A stretch of 64,000 bases of DNA from Cornus controversa (lineage: Eukaryota > Streptophyta > Magnoliopsida > Cornales > Cornaceae). The notes below the pieces were generated by a model. The model saw only the letters and a program-made list of their open reading frames with translations, was not told where the DNA came from and ran no database searches. Below are positions 1 through 12,200 of the stretch, one piece after another; within the stretch, counting starts at the first letter, position 1; each line of letters opens with the position of its first letter. A program made the translations under genes and the position numbers. The stretch covers positions 105,086,033 through 105,150,032 of the forward strand of contig CM048845.1 in the NCBI GenBank assembly GCA_026545225.1, written 5' to 3'.

Positions 1-351
1 AGCATCTGTTTGGCAGTACAATTCAATTCCAGTTGTTCAGGCGAAATAAGCAACTCAATCCCTGTTCTTATAAACTAAGCAATAGAACATTTAAAATACA
101 AATACATATATATAAACTCAAATTTCTATACATTTTCTTATTCACTAATTTCTCAGCAACCAAACAGCGGAAATCATCTCCTCTGACCAAAAACGCATGT
201 TTTCTCTTAAAACCTATATCAAGCCGCTCAACTAACCCTCCTTGATCTTCATTGACGCCAAAACAAACACACCAGAACAATAAATCACAGTTCAATTATA
301 CAATTGAAGTAAAAAATATGAAAAGATTAATTGAATGATAAGTAAGCTTAC

Positions 352-398
352 CGATCCCAACCCCTTCCGCAACAAAGAAACATAGGGCAAAGAGCCAT
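352..398 (-). CDS. Possible first coding exon of a gene leaving the left edge
   Basis: On the minus strand an ATG with G at -3 and G at +4 opens a frame of 15 codons (MALCPMFLCCGRGWD plus two bases). It ends at a good donor, GTAAGC, at 351-346. The upstream bases (399-480) are a GA-rich tract on this strand, as is common in plant 5' leaders. The rest of the gene would lie beyond base 1. I do not recognise the peptide. This could equally be a non-coding leader exon or chance. Homology or transcript data would settle it. Confidence 0.22.
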
Positions 399-2028
399 CC
401 CCTGCAACGTGACTCGCACTCCCTCTCTCTCTCTCCTCTTTGTTTCTCTCTCTTTTCTTCCTCTAGAAGCTTCGATTTATTGATGATTAACATTACCGAT
501 CAGAAAACGAAAGAGAGCGGACAAAGCCATAAGGTTAGACCTCCTCTCTCTTCTCTCTTCTCTCTCTCTCTAACCTTTTTTAAACTGGGAACTCAAAGAA
601 ATAGAAATCTTACTGGCACAAGACACCCCCAATCAAAGCAACCTCCATCACTCTCTCTCTCTCTCTAAAAAAAAATGTTATCCAGTAAAGTAAAGCGGAG
701 ATGAAAAAGTTAAACTGAAGTGGTGATGCGAAACGTAACGCTTTTTGGGGATGCAGACATTTCACAGAGAGAGAGAGAGAGAGAGAAGTAGCTGGCGAAT
801 GTCGCGCAAAGAGATTTGCAGTGTGTAAGAGAAGTCTTCTTCTTTGGGCTTTGTTTATTATTATTGTATGAGTCACCATCCTCTCCTCCAAGACGACTCA
901 AAATGTTGCATGTGCTGCCATTTTAATACAACGAAATTCTCCTCTCTTTTTTTAAATAAAATTAAATTTTTTGAACAAAAAATAATCATTTTTATAAAAG
1001 TACAATCACGTTGTATCTAAATACAACTTGACCTAACAAAAATCACGTAAAATTTTGAAATTACCAAAAACAACTAAAATCAACTGTAAGTATATCAAAA
1101 TGCGTAATTTTGGATTTGAAAACAGTTTTAATCTCGTAAACAAATTAGTAACACTGTAGAGGTCGTCTCAAATTTCTAGCCCACATTTTACGTGCCTACC
1201 ATTCAAGTTATTCTCATTTAAATTTTGAATTAATTTCTTATAACTTTCAATTAAGCTTTTGAGGGTCCAATCACTCCATAAAATTCAATGTCACGTTTTT
1301 TTTTGGGATCAAACGTGATTGTTACTTGTCACACACACTTGTATTTATATTAATATCACAATGGTTGAATGGTCAATTTCGTTCTCATGAAAATGAAAAT
1401 ATGGAGTTGGGGGATTGTTCGGTACTTGGGTGTCATTGTGTCAGTTTTCTTTGATTGCAAAAAGTGACAAGGACTGACAATTAAAACAGAAAGAACCTAC
1501 CCATTTAGATTAGTGGGTGAAGGGTACTTTTGTCCAGAGCAAAATAGTCCCCCCTTGAACCAGTAGTATTCCTAATATAATAGAGCGTGATGGATAGAAT
1601 TGAATTAATTAAATAAAATGTAGAGATAGGATATTTTTATATTTAATAATATATTTGTTTTCTTACAGAATGCATGAAAAAAAATAATTCATTTTTAGTG
1701 AAATTTAGAAAGGTTAGATATATGCAGTGTTATTTATAGTACAAAGAGTTTATTTTTCATTTCAAATTTACGAATTACAATAGAACAATTTTACTGAACA
1801 TTTCATCCTTTCAATCGTATAATTGTATATTAAACAAAAATCAAACTTGTATCACTGTCAATATATATATATATTACATTTCAACTTGGTATAATAAGAC
1901 AAAAAAATTAATTTAACATTTAATAGTGGTTAAAAATTCAATTTTGTACTTAAAAATATTTTTGTTTATTTACGATTTAAAATAACACTATTTGGGTGCA
2001 CAATGGTGTAGACATTGACATATACTTT

Positions 2029-2035
<7 letters not shown>

Positions 2036-2102
<67 letters not shown>
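2036..2102. repeat. Compound (TA)n(GA)n microsatellite
   Basis: A run of GT and TA dinucleotides passes directly into a GA run of about 32 bases. An inverted counterpart, (TC)n(TA)n, lies at 2461-2511, so the two could pair across about 360 bases. Confidence 0.9.
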
Positions 2103-2106
<4 letters not shown>

Positions 2107-2457
2107 TACACGAAATTTATGTACATAAATAGACAAACTAGCTTCTCTAAAGCTGTGCAGTTTGTGGCTTCTTTGGTCATTTGATCATATTAATTTATTA
2201 TGGTTCCTAAAAACATGTGTTGGGTATTGGGTAGTGGTAGCAAGTATGCTTTCAATTCCTTACACGGCTAGTATACACTTTACACACTGCTACCATCTAG
2301 CTACATTGTGGTCCACATACATAGAATTTGTGGACTTCACATAATTAAAGATTTGGAATCAGCTGGTCCCCTTCATGGCTTCATGACTTACTCCAGTCCT
2401 ATAATGTGTTAAAAGAGTAAAGTTATAACGAAGTGCACTTCATTACAAGTATTCATG

Positions 2458-2460
<3 letters not shown>

Positions 2461-2511
<51 letters not shown>
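2461..2511. repeat. Compound (TC)n(TA)n microsatellite
   Basis: About 32 bases of CT repeat are followed by a TA run. This is the reverse-complement arrangement of the tract at 2036-2102. Confidence 0.9.
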
Positions 2512-2512
<1 letters not shown>

Positions 2513-3817
2513 TTACTTTAATTATGTGTAAATTTCAGCAAAAAAACCTAATTATTTGAAAGAAAAAAAAATAGTATGAGAATTATACAGTTAAAATTTT
2601 GTATCAAAATTATTTACAGTAGACTTTTATTTTTATTTTTCACAAATTTTGACCAAATTGAACCATCACATTTGACTAATTCGTATCATTTTATTTCACT
2701 GAATTACATAAGACTGTGCTAAGTCTCTAATTCGTCTTCAATGACCCAAAATTTTGTATGCGGGTCAAATATGATATAATGCTTCAAAATAATGAAATAA
2801 ACTCATACGTATGTGCATTTTCAAATGTGACATTCACCAAATTTGCTTCGAATTGTACCATACATGTTAAGTCAAGTCCCCAATTGGTCTTTAGTGACTC
2901 AAATTTCCGTTGCTTCCAATTAGTTACAATTAGGGACGTTTTAGAAAATCCGTTAATCCAAATTGACAATTATAGATTTATAAAGTACAAAGTTGTTGGT
3001 GATAGTTCGGTAAACGAATTGGTATCTGAAAAATCCGATCGGAAACGTGAGTTATATAACATTAACAAATATATTTTATATTATATATATACGCTATTTT
3101 GAATATATATGTTATTTACAAATATAATATAATTACTTCTTTTTTTATTCTTTCTTTTAATAAAACTTTTTTTGTAGTGTCTATTTAGAAAAAATATTAT
3201 AGTTAAATTATCAAAATGATTAAGAAAAGTTCAATTCGTCAATTCGATCCAAACCAATCAATTTTTAAACGGTTTGGTTCGATTCAGATTAGTGTTGGTC
3301 ATAGTTAAGATCGAATTGAAATTTATCAATCCGTATATCATGAATCAAATTAAGTTTAATCCAACTCAAACTATGGTCACCCCTAGTTACAACTCATACC
3401 ACACATCTACACTTAGATGCAAAATTAAATTTGCAATGAATTGGTATAATGTTAAGTCATTAATTGGCCATACATTCACATATAGTTGTTAGCATAGTTA
3501 CAAATCCATACGTGCACATTTAGATGCGAAATTGTACCAAAATTGCATTGAATTGTACCATACATGAAAGTGAATAACTGGTGAATATATTATTCATTAG
3601 GGTATGATTATTGGCTGCGTGAGGGTCCCATTGATTTCACTAAATGTGAGAGGGTTATGTATGATTGAGGATTAGGTAAGGATACTATTGTAGCAGACAT
3701 TATTGAACCTACAATTTGGAGCTGGCTAGTTGTTACCATCTCTAGAATTATTGGAACTAAATAGGAATATGCCTCCTAATCTTTCCAAAACCAGACATTG
3801 ATTCGATGGTTCAAATG

Positions 3818-4362
3818 CTAGGATGCATCCGGACACATGACACAGTATGACGATAGGACAAATTTTAAAAAATTAGAATAAAATTATACAAATACGATAG
3901 AATATAATAATATAAAAATAATAAATTTTATATATATATATATATATATAAAAACTAATTTTATGTTATATATTTTGTTATTAACATTTTTATTATTATA
4001 AAATATCATGATCAACAAACAAAAGAAGGGTTAAGAGTTATATTGCATAATTTGCTTGGATAAATTTTAAACTAAATCATGATACATATCTCAATACTTC
4101 TTTTCAAAATAAATTTTAATTTTTTCTTACTAACTATACTATAATATAATTGTTGAAAAAACTATATTTTAATGTTTAAAATGTGTTGTGAAGTATTGAA
4201 AAGTATCGGATAAATGGTCGAAATATTTAACAAGTATTAGAAAAAAAAATAAAAAATTTTAAAGTTATGAATACGTTTAGAAAGTATTAAACACATGTCC
4301 GAAAGTATCCGAATATTTTAGTATCCAATACGAACACGTTACTCGGATAAAAGTATATGTGC
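3818..4362. mobile_element. Degraded GGATAC-rich hAT-like element
   Basis: It shares with the copies at 8243 and 21537 an AT-rich core bounded by motifs such as GCTAGGATGCATCCGGACAC and GTATCCAATACG. It also contains the internal GTATGACGATAGGACAAATTT stretch, in reverse orientation to 8243. No coding sequence. The ends are eroded and no target duplication was found, so the limits are approximate. Confidence 0.4.
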
Positions 4363-4476
4363 TTTTTAATTGAAATGTGACCCAAGTTTTTTATTTTTTT
4401 TAATTAGTATAATATCTTGATTTCAGTATCCAATCCTGACACGTTACTCATATAAAATAACACGTGTTCATTTTGC

Positions 4477-4513
<37 letters not shown>

Positions 4514-4570
4514 TTTTGTTTTTTTCCCCTCTTATATTTTAATAAGCATCTTGAGAAGGCAAGCATTGTC

Positions 4571-5840
4571 TAGGGTGCAACTTGGGTTGGGCAACCCGAA
4601 CCTAACCCAAGTCTAGTTCGATTTTTTACGGGCTTTGGCAATAATTTTGACAATTAGGGTTGAACTTGGATTGAAAAAACTCAACCCGAACTTAATTAGG
4701 GTTAGGCTTTGGTTGAGGTGCCAACAATTCGAGCCCAATCCAAACTCGAATCATAATATTATTTTTATACATATTTTTTATTTTAAATATATTATATATA
4801 ATATTCAAATTATGATAACATTTTTCTTTTCCATTTCTTTTATTTAAATCTTAATTTATTGTATTTTAACACTTTGGATAATTAATTTTCTACAAATTTG
4901 TTTGTAATTTTTTAGAAATTTGCATTAAGTTCTTAATTTTGTGTGTGTTTAAGAGTAATTTAATGTGAAACTTATTAAAGATCACTTTAATTTTTCAGTA
5001 TAGAAATTAGTGATATAGATAACCCGAATTAACCTAACTTTCAAACCCGAAATTAGGGGTGACAAAATTGGACACGACACAACAATACGATTCGAACATG
5101 ATACGAATTAAGCAAGTTTGGATTTAAGGTAAGTCGACACGTTTAATAAATGGGTCAACATGAACACGACACACAAAAAATTATATTAGGTTTGGATTTA
5201 AACTGTATAACCCGTAACACGATTACGATATGAGTTATTTATATATTATGATTTTATACAAACTTATATATACATAGTTATATATATTACAATTGTTTGT
5301 AATCTATTTGTTTGTTTACAGGACTGATGTAATCATAAAACGCAAGGATGAAATTGTTATTGTGTCTTCCCAGTTGTTAAATCACCTTAGTATGTTTTTG
5401 AGTTTATATATAGATACAAAATTTATAATATAGTTTGATTCTAGAATTTATGTATTGATATGTACTTTATTTTTTATATGATCTTATTAAAAATGTTATT
5501 AAACAAGTCGTGTCATTATAGGACATGTTTATAAACGGGTTACACGAGTACCACGTTTAATAAACGGGTTAGGTTAGTGTTGAAGATCTCTGACACGATT
5601 ATTAAATGAGTCGGGTTAGAATTAAGTTGTTTAGTAAAATACTTATACATCGACATGACACGAACACGGAAACACAAATTGCCAGCCCTACTCAAAATCT
5701 CAACTAGAGTTTAAAAATTTAAGAATAGATTGGATTAGGATTGAGTAGTTAGGGTTAAAAGTGTGATTAAAATTAGGTTAGGGTTAAAATGTAAGATTGA
5801 ATCCAAGTTATACCTCTAATTCGCCCGAATTGCAGCCCTA
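4571..5840. mobile_element. Non-autonomous hAT element with an inserted second element
   Basis: The ends are inverted: TAGGGTGCAACTTGGG on the left and CCCGAATTGCAGCCCTA on the right. They are flanked by near-identical 8-bp sequences, GCATTGTC (4563-4570) and ACATTGTC (5841-5848), as expected for the hAT superfamily. There is no transposase frame. A related copy in the opposite orientation lies at about 21343-22962. The element is interrupted by another TIR element at 5054-5690. Confidence 0.72.
5054..5690. mobile_element. TIR element nested in the 4571-5840 hAT
   Basis: It begins TAGGGGTGACAAAATTGG and ends AAATTGCCAGCCCTA, giving imperfect inverted ends. It is rich in ACACGACACG-type motifs. 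The flanks CCCGAAAT (5046-5053) and CTCAAAAT (5691-5698) match at 6 of 8 positions, so this is an older insertion, probably also hAT. No coding capacity. Confidence 0.6.
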
Positions 5841-6254
5841 ACATTGTCTGTGTGACCCAATTTATCCGGAGTGGTGGGCCGAAACTGTGGCTCCAGCATG
5901 ATGCAACAAAGGGGATCAACATGGGCCCATCATATGTCAGTCCACTGTATCTGTACCCAACAAGTAGCATTCTCCTTTCTTTCTTTTTTTTTAAGGTAAT
6001 GCTCTCATGGGCTATACAGTATTGCAGTTGGAGTTTAGGTAAGTTGTTTATTTCACTCGACTTTTGAGAATTCTGGGTGTTTATCAGATCAATTGTTTTG
6101 TTCTCTCTTTCTGCGTAAAAAACAAACACAGTAACCAAATAAATACCTACACATAAAAAGATAAAGGTGTATTGCATATGTTTTATTCATCAATCTTCTC
6201 CCAAGTCCCAGTACTTACCGCTCATGACAATAGTACAAAATCATTTAGAAAGAA

Positions 6255-9200
6255 TTACAGTAAACAAGACTTAAAACCTTTCTCTAATTCCGGTGCGTTT
6301 AAGTTTTTCCCGATGAACACAATCTTGTTTATTCTTGGTTCATCCGGACGCCACAACCGATCAGGTGAGCCTTGGAATATATCATGAACTCCCTGTTGCA
6401 CAGACACACAGGTGAGGAAACAGATCATTAACCAGCTATAGAAATTTCTATTCCCTGAACTAAATTTGCCGAAACAACATCAATAAGTAGGAAATCTGGC
6501 ACGCCAAAACGCAAATAAATAAAAAAAGATAGTAATTCATTTAAAATAGGTCCCCGTCTGGCATATAAGATCATCCAATTTGTTCGTTAACACAATTCTA
6601 CTAGACAACTGAAATTGGGGAAGACTTGCGAATCATGGAGCATATGAAATTGAATTTAATTCATATTAAAGGCGTGACAGTTAAAGACTCGAGGAGTTAC
6701 CTAATAACAGACCACTACATAGTTTATATTGCACATAGAAGTAGAGCAAGATACATGCAATAAACAAGTGATTCTAGTGTTGAGTATTGACAAACATCAA
6801 GATTCTAGGGGTTGCGTAATTTGGACCAAGTTTGATATCTTGATAATTCTTATTGTCGCATATAGAAATAGAGCGAGAGAACAAGTGATTCTGAAGTGAT
6901 ATGGAATAAACATGCAAACACCAAGAGAAAAGGAAAAAAAGAAAAAAGCAAAGCAAAGATTTTGAGTTAAATGAGTTAAAAAAACATCAAGTGGATCATT
7001 TAAAGAAGTTAAATATGGAACTCACTCTGGATAAAATGAGAAAAGTCAATTGAAAAAATTCTATTGGCAATAAAGATCTATTTAATAATAAGATGTTATC
7101 TAACCAGCAAAAGAACTAGAAATCAAATGGCTCAAAACTCTTCAAAGATATATATTATGAATTCGTACAACAATAGTAATGTAGTCACTAACAGAAACTT
7201 GTCAGCCCAAGTTTAAAATTTTTTTGCCACAAAATTGATTTAAAAAGTCAATATAAAGAATATTGACAAAATAGATCAGAAGAAGATACTGGCACTTTGG
7301 AGAGGGTCTAATCACCTGAAAAACAAATCTTTCATTCATACCCTCAACAGATAAGAGACCTTTCATCCTATATATGTCATCGCTCCGATCCAACAACAAA
7401 GTACCCAGCCATATGTTAGCCTGAAGAATGGAACAGGACAGCTTGTCAGTTCATTATTGTCAGTTTTTCGTATATAAATTAACAGCTCAACTTCCTTATC
7501 TGAAACTAGGAATGAACCTCCCCAAAGTCTTGAACATAAATGTAATAAAAATTGCCAAAGAAACAGTGCAAAAACATTAAAACCAACCTTCTCAAGATCC
7601 AAGCTCCCTTCACAAACTATACTGACTGAAGAAACACCAGGATCATGAGTATGATCATGCGAATGGTGATCATGATGTTCTGCATCAGTATTGAAGACAC
7701 CAATTAAAACCATTACAACAAAAGCAGTACCATACATTGCCGTAAGTTCACAACTCATTGCAGGATATAAAACAAATTATAGGACATATCTATTCAGAAA
7801 ATCAGATGAGCAAAATTTGACTTACTGCATCCAGACATAAGAATGTGCACAAATAAAAGCACAAAGCCCAACACACAGACAAATGTAAACAAGGGAGAGA
7901 GAGAGAGAGAAAATCATGAAAACACATGGGATGATCATGCTAAGATAACATACAGAATGTTGTAAAAAGACCAAAGAATATACAGCCCACACCAAATTGT
8001 AAATCATGATCAAACCTAGAAGCACTGTTTTTAATGGATGAGGGTTCTTGAAGTAGCTCATCTGGCCCTGTACCAACGTGCCTATGACTTCGTTTCTCAG
8101 GAAATTCATGCCTGATAGTTCGCAAAGGAGTAATAAGGAAGACTATCAAAGCTGATTAATTGTGTATAAAGAAGAATAGCATGATTAAGTTTCAAAGTCC
8201 CTTTAACAAATCTTATGTTGGAATTCCATTCTTCACGATCGGCTAGGAAGCAAGGATACTTCTATAAGAGTAACGTACCTATATCGTGTCCGTATAAGAC
8301 ATCAATAGTCATCGGATACTCACGGATACATGTCCAATACTTCCTAAACGTATCCATTACATGTCCAATACTTCCTAAACGTATCCATAATTTTAAAAAA
8401 TATATATATATTTCTAACACGTATCTGATACTTCTTAGATATTTCGACCGTGTATCCGATGCTTCTCAAATACTTTAGAACACATTTTTAACAAGTTTTG
8501 AACATTAAAATGTAGTTTTTCCAACAATAATATTATAGTATAATTGTTAAAAAAAAGTTTAAAATTTATTTCAAAAAGAAGTGTTGAGATATATATTATG
8601 ATTTAGTACAAAATTTATCCATAAAAATTATGAAATAGGACTCTCAACTCTGATTTTGTTTGTTATTCATAATATTTTATAAATAAATGTTAATAATTCA
8701 ATTTTTTGTATATATAAAAATATAATTTATTATTTTATATTATCGTATCCTGCTGTAGCCCTATCTTTTTTTTAAAAATTTGTCGTATCGTCGTACCTGT
8801 ATATCCATGCTTCCTAGACTATCATATTAGATTCAGCGATATTTTCCACCAAACCCAAAGAAAGCACTAGATTTGATTGGTACATGTGTGTATATTTGTT
8901 TTTTGGAAAAATTACCCTCAGATCCCCTAAGATTTGCAACTTTCACCCTCAAATTAAATTATGAGACAAAATCACTCTAACCTATTATGAGGTTTCAACA
9001 AAATACAAGTAGGTCCAATCCGTTAGTTGACCACATATTAATTAAGGGTAAAAATGTAACTTCATCCATTTAAAGGGTAATTTTGGCATTACAAAAAATT
9101 ATTCTGACGAAGTTAACGGTCAACTAACGGACTGGACCTACTTGTTACTTTGTTGAAACCTCAAGGGAGGTTAGAGTAATTTGGGCTCATAGTTTAATCT

Positions 9201-12200
9201 GATGAAGAAAGTTGCAAACCTTAGGGTGTCTGAGTGTAATTTACCCTTGTTTTATTTATGAAAAAAGAAAAAACCAAACGTTAAAAGCCATGGAATAATC
9301 TGTGAGAAAGAAATGGATGATTGTTTCTAAGCCAATGGAACTGTAGAGTTCCAAAGGCGTTAAGTGTCTATTCCTAGAAACAATGTTGGTTGTGCAAAAG
9401 CTAGGAACTTAAAAAATTTCAGGATCCTAACCACATATGCTCCAAGCTACTTTTATAAAGAAGCATCATGTGACCGAGGTCTTGATATCTCACCCTCTAT
9501 GTCCAAATTAATCTTAGACAGTCATCCTAAGCTTGTTGAAGCTTCAAGCTACTTTTATAAAGAAGCATCATGTGACCGGCCACATATATATCTGATACAA
9601 ATGTATTGCCTCTATAGAACAGAAGAGGAAATCTATATTGTGACCTAATGTTTTTTTTTCCGGAAGTTAATGGTTTCCTAATGTTACCAACTGGATTTAG
9701 TATCTCATAGTTCCATCATTCAATTAATTGCAAAAACAACCACTACTTTATAACAACTACACTTCAAGATTTTGAAAATTATAAAAGGCCATTTTCCACT
9801 AAATATAACAAATAACCCCCTCCATCATCCAAAATCCATAAGTAGTACTTGGCAATAATTATTTTCCCACCCAAAGCTTCCTTGAGTATCTAATTTAAAG
9901 TTTTTGATAAGAAATATAATCATATGTAGAACGTCTTGCAACAAACGAATAGAATGGCTAGGTCAGTTTCCAATTATCAAAATAATTAATTTGACACAGA
10001 GATATCAAACTTTCTTTGAAAGAATGTTGATTGCTTATTGAATGTTTGTCTCCACAATCTCAACATCAGTCACTAAGATATCTAGATATTAACCACATAA
10101 AGAACACATTTGCTTGGCTCGCTTGCATCATTTTTTTTTTTATTTCAAAAGTTGCTTCTAAATACACAGATGAAGAGTGCACTCACTTGCATTAGGTTAT
10201 CTAGTTCTAACCCCAAACACTCACGACTACTCTACTCTACTCACTCATCCCACATTACAAAACTAATCATCTTTGGGCAGAACAAATGCCCTAATGCAAG
10301 TGAGTGCACTGTGTAACGTTAATGGGAACCCAAGTCTTCAAATTCCAAAATGGTCAAATTCCAAAATGGTGACTTCCATGAGTCTGTCACCTTTGGGCAT
10401 ACATAAACCCACTTCAGCCACCACCTTGAAATGATCACCTCACCAGTCTCCAAAAACTCCAAGGAAAGACATAACTGCAAATATCATATTTATCTAGGTT
10501 CATGGACTTAGCTTAATTTGTAATTAATCATGCCAAGAAGAATATATATATGATCATATAAGGTGCACATAAAACAAACCTAGAAATCATACGACGACAT
10601 ATAAAATAAGCATGATTATAAAAAACACAACACATAATCCGTGTACACAAAGTAACCTTCATATAAAGTAAACTTAAATTTTCTGAGTTAAAAAGAATAG
10701 CCAAAATAGCTTAATAAATCTAAAATATGGTCCAACTCATTAAAACAAGTTGGTTGATCCATTCTGTAAAACACCCCAAACCAGACCCAATCCAAGCCCA
10801 ACTAAAATTTCTTAGAAAGTTCTAGTGCCGCCATTAAACTTACCGTTATCTGATGAAACCACCACCTCATGAAAACAAAATTACAGTGATAGACTGAATC
10901 AATGATCACTAAAACTGCATGTGAATGTATTGCTCAGATTACATGAGCTTGTGATCCAAATGGGTCTCAAAATGTGTCAGTATAGGTGCTACACATATAC
11001 ACTTTATACTAATACTATAGTTTATACATAACGGAAGAGGATCTTCTCTATTTCAAGTCTTTTCCAGTGCATATGCAACACCATTACTTCGAGGATGCAA
11101 CACCCATTACTCAAATGTGTAACACGATTACTTCATGTTGTCAACACCCATTACTTCAAAGGTGCAACACCATTAATTTGAATTGGCAACACCTATTACA
11201 GGTGTTGCATTCTCAAAGTGATGGTGTTGCATTCTCAAAGTGATGGTATTGCATATGCACAACAAAGTACAACACAAAAATTTGTGCTATAAAGGATTCG
11301 GGTCCCGGGACAGTACCAAATGAATATATAATTTTACCTTAAACCACCTCAATCTTAAATAGTTAAATATCAGACACCCCAGATCATGATTCAATCCCTT
11401 TTTGAATATTAATAAACTGCATGTAACATAATATATGTTATCAAATGGGTGGAGGAGTGGACATACATATAGAAGACCCAAACCAAACATGGTTGTGGTT
11501 ATATACATACATACACGCACCGAACCCGTGAGTCAGAATGCCCCTCTCATTATAACCTCCCACTGGAGGCGTTTGGCATCAAAGGGAAACCTATCAAAAG
11601 TAGGTTTGTCTTTATATGTTACCAATCAATGGATTTCTTGATGATTATTCCAAACCAACCTTTAATAAACAAATATATATAATATTTTAACTACTCTTAA
11701 AAAACCAGGCACTGTCCATCATTTGATGTTTGCATTTACCCCCAAAGCATCACCATGCCTTGACTTTGAAAAGGAAAAGGACAGAAGCTATAACCAAAGC
11801 CACCAATTCACCATGACTTGATACAAATTCTATGCATCAATGGCTTTTGCACATATTCTCATCTCAATTACCAAGGGCCATTGCCAACTGTGAATGTGTG
11901 TGAATGTATAAACATGGAGTAATTTATATATGCATGTGTATATATACACATGCAGAATCATTCGGGCATTACCGCCCACCATTATAAGGCCCCACAAACA
12001 AGGCTGGGATTCTAACACACCAAAGAGATTGAGCTCATGGCAAATAATTGTACATCATCATTAATTATATATTCAATTTTCTTCTTATTTATGATCTCAA
12101 CAGAAGCCTTAATTTGGCTTTGATACCAATTGTTGGGAATACAACATAAAAACACCATATATGCATCTTGCAGAGATCAACATAATAGCGAAGAGATTGA

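Larger units (their letters stand above)
399..4562. other. Gene-poor AT-rich intergenic stretch
   Basis: I see no gene here. The stretch holds CT/GA tracts (about 420-460, 540-575, 649-666, 768-786), two compound microsatellites and short AT repeats. A degraded copy of the GGATAC-rich hAT-like family lies at about 3818-4362. Part of that copy is repeated directly: the AGTATCCAAT...ACACGTTACTC motif near 4320 recurs near 4427. Long frames through 1977-2184 are only microsatellite translation. Confidence 0.6.

Noticed and set aside
1977-2184. Reading frames through the TA/GA microsatellite
   Set aside because: The peptides are repeats of two residues produced by dinucleotide runs.
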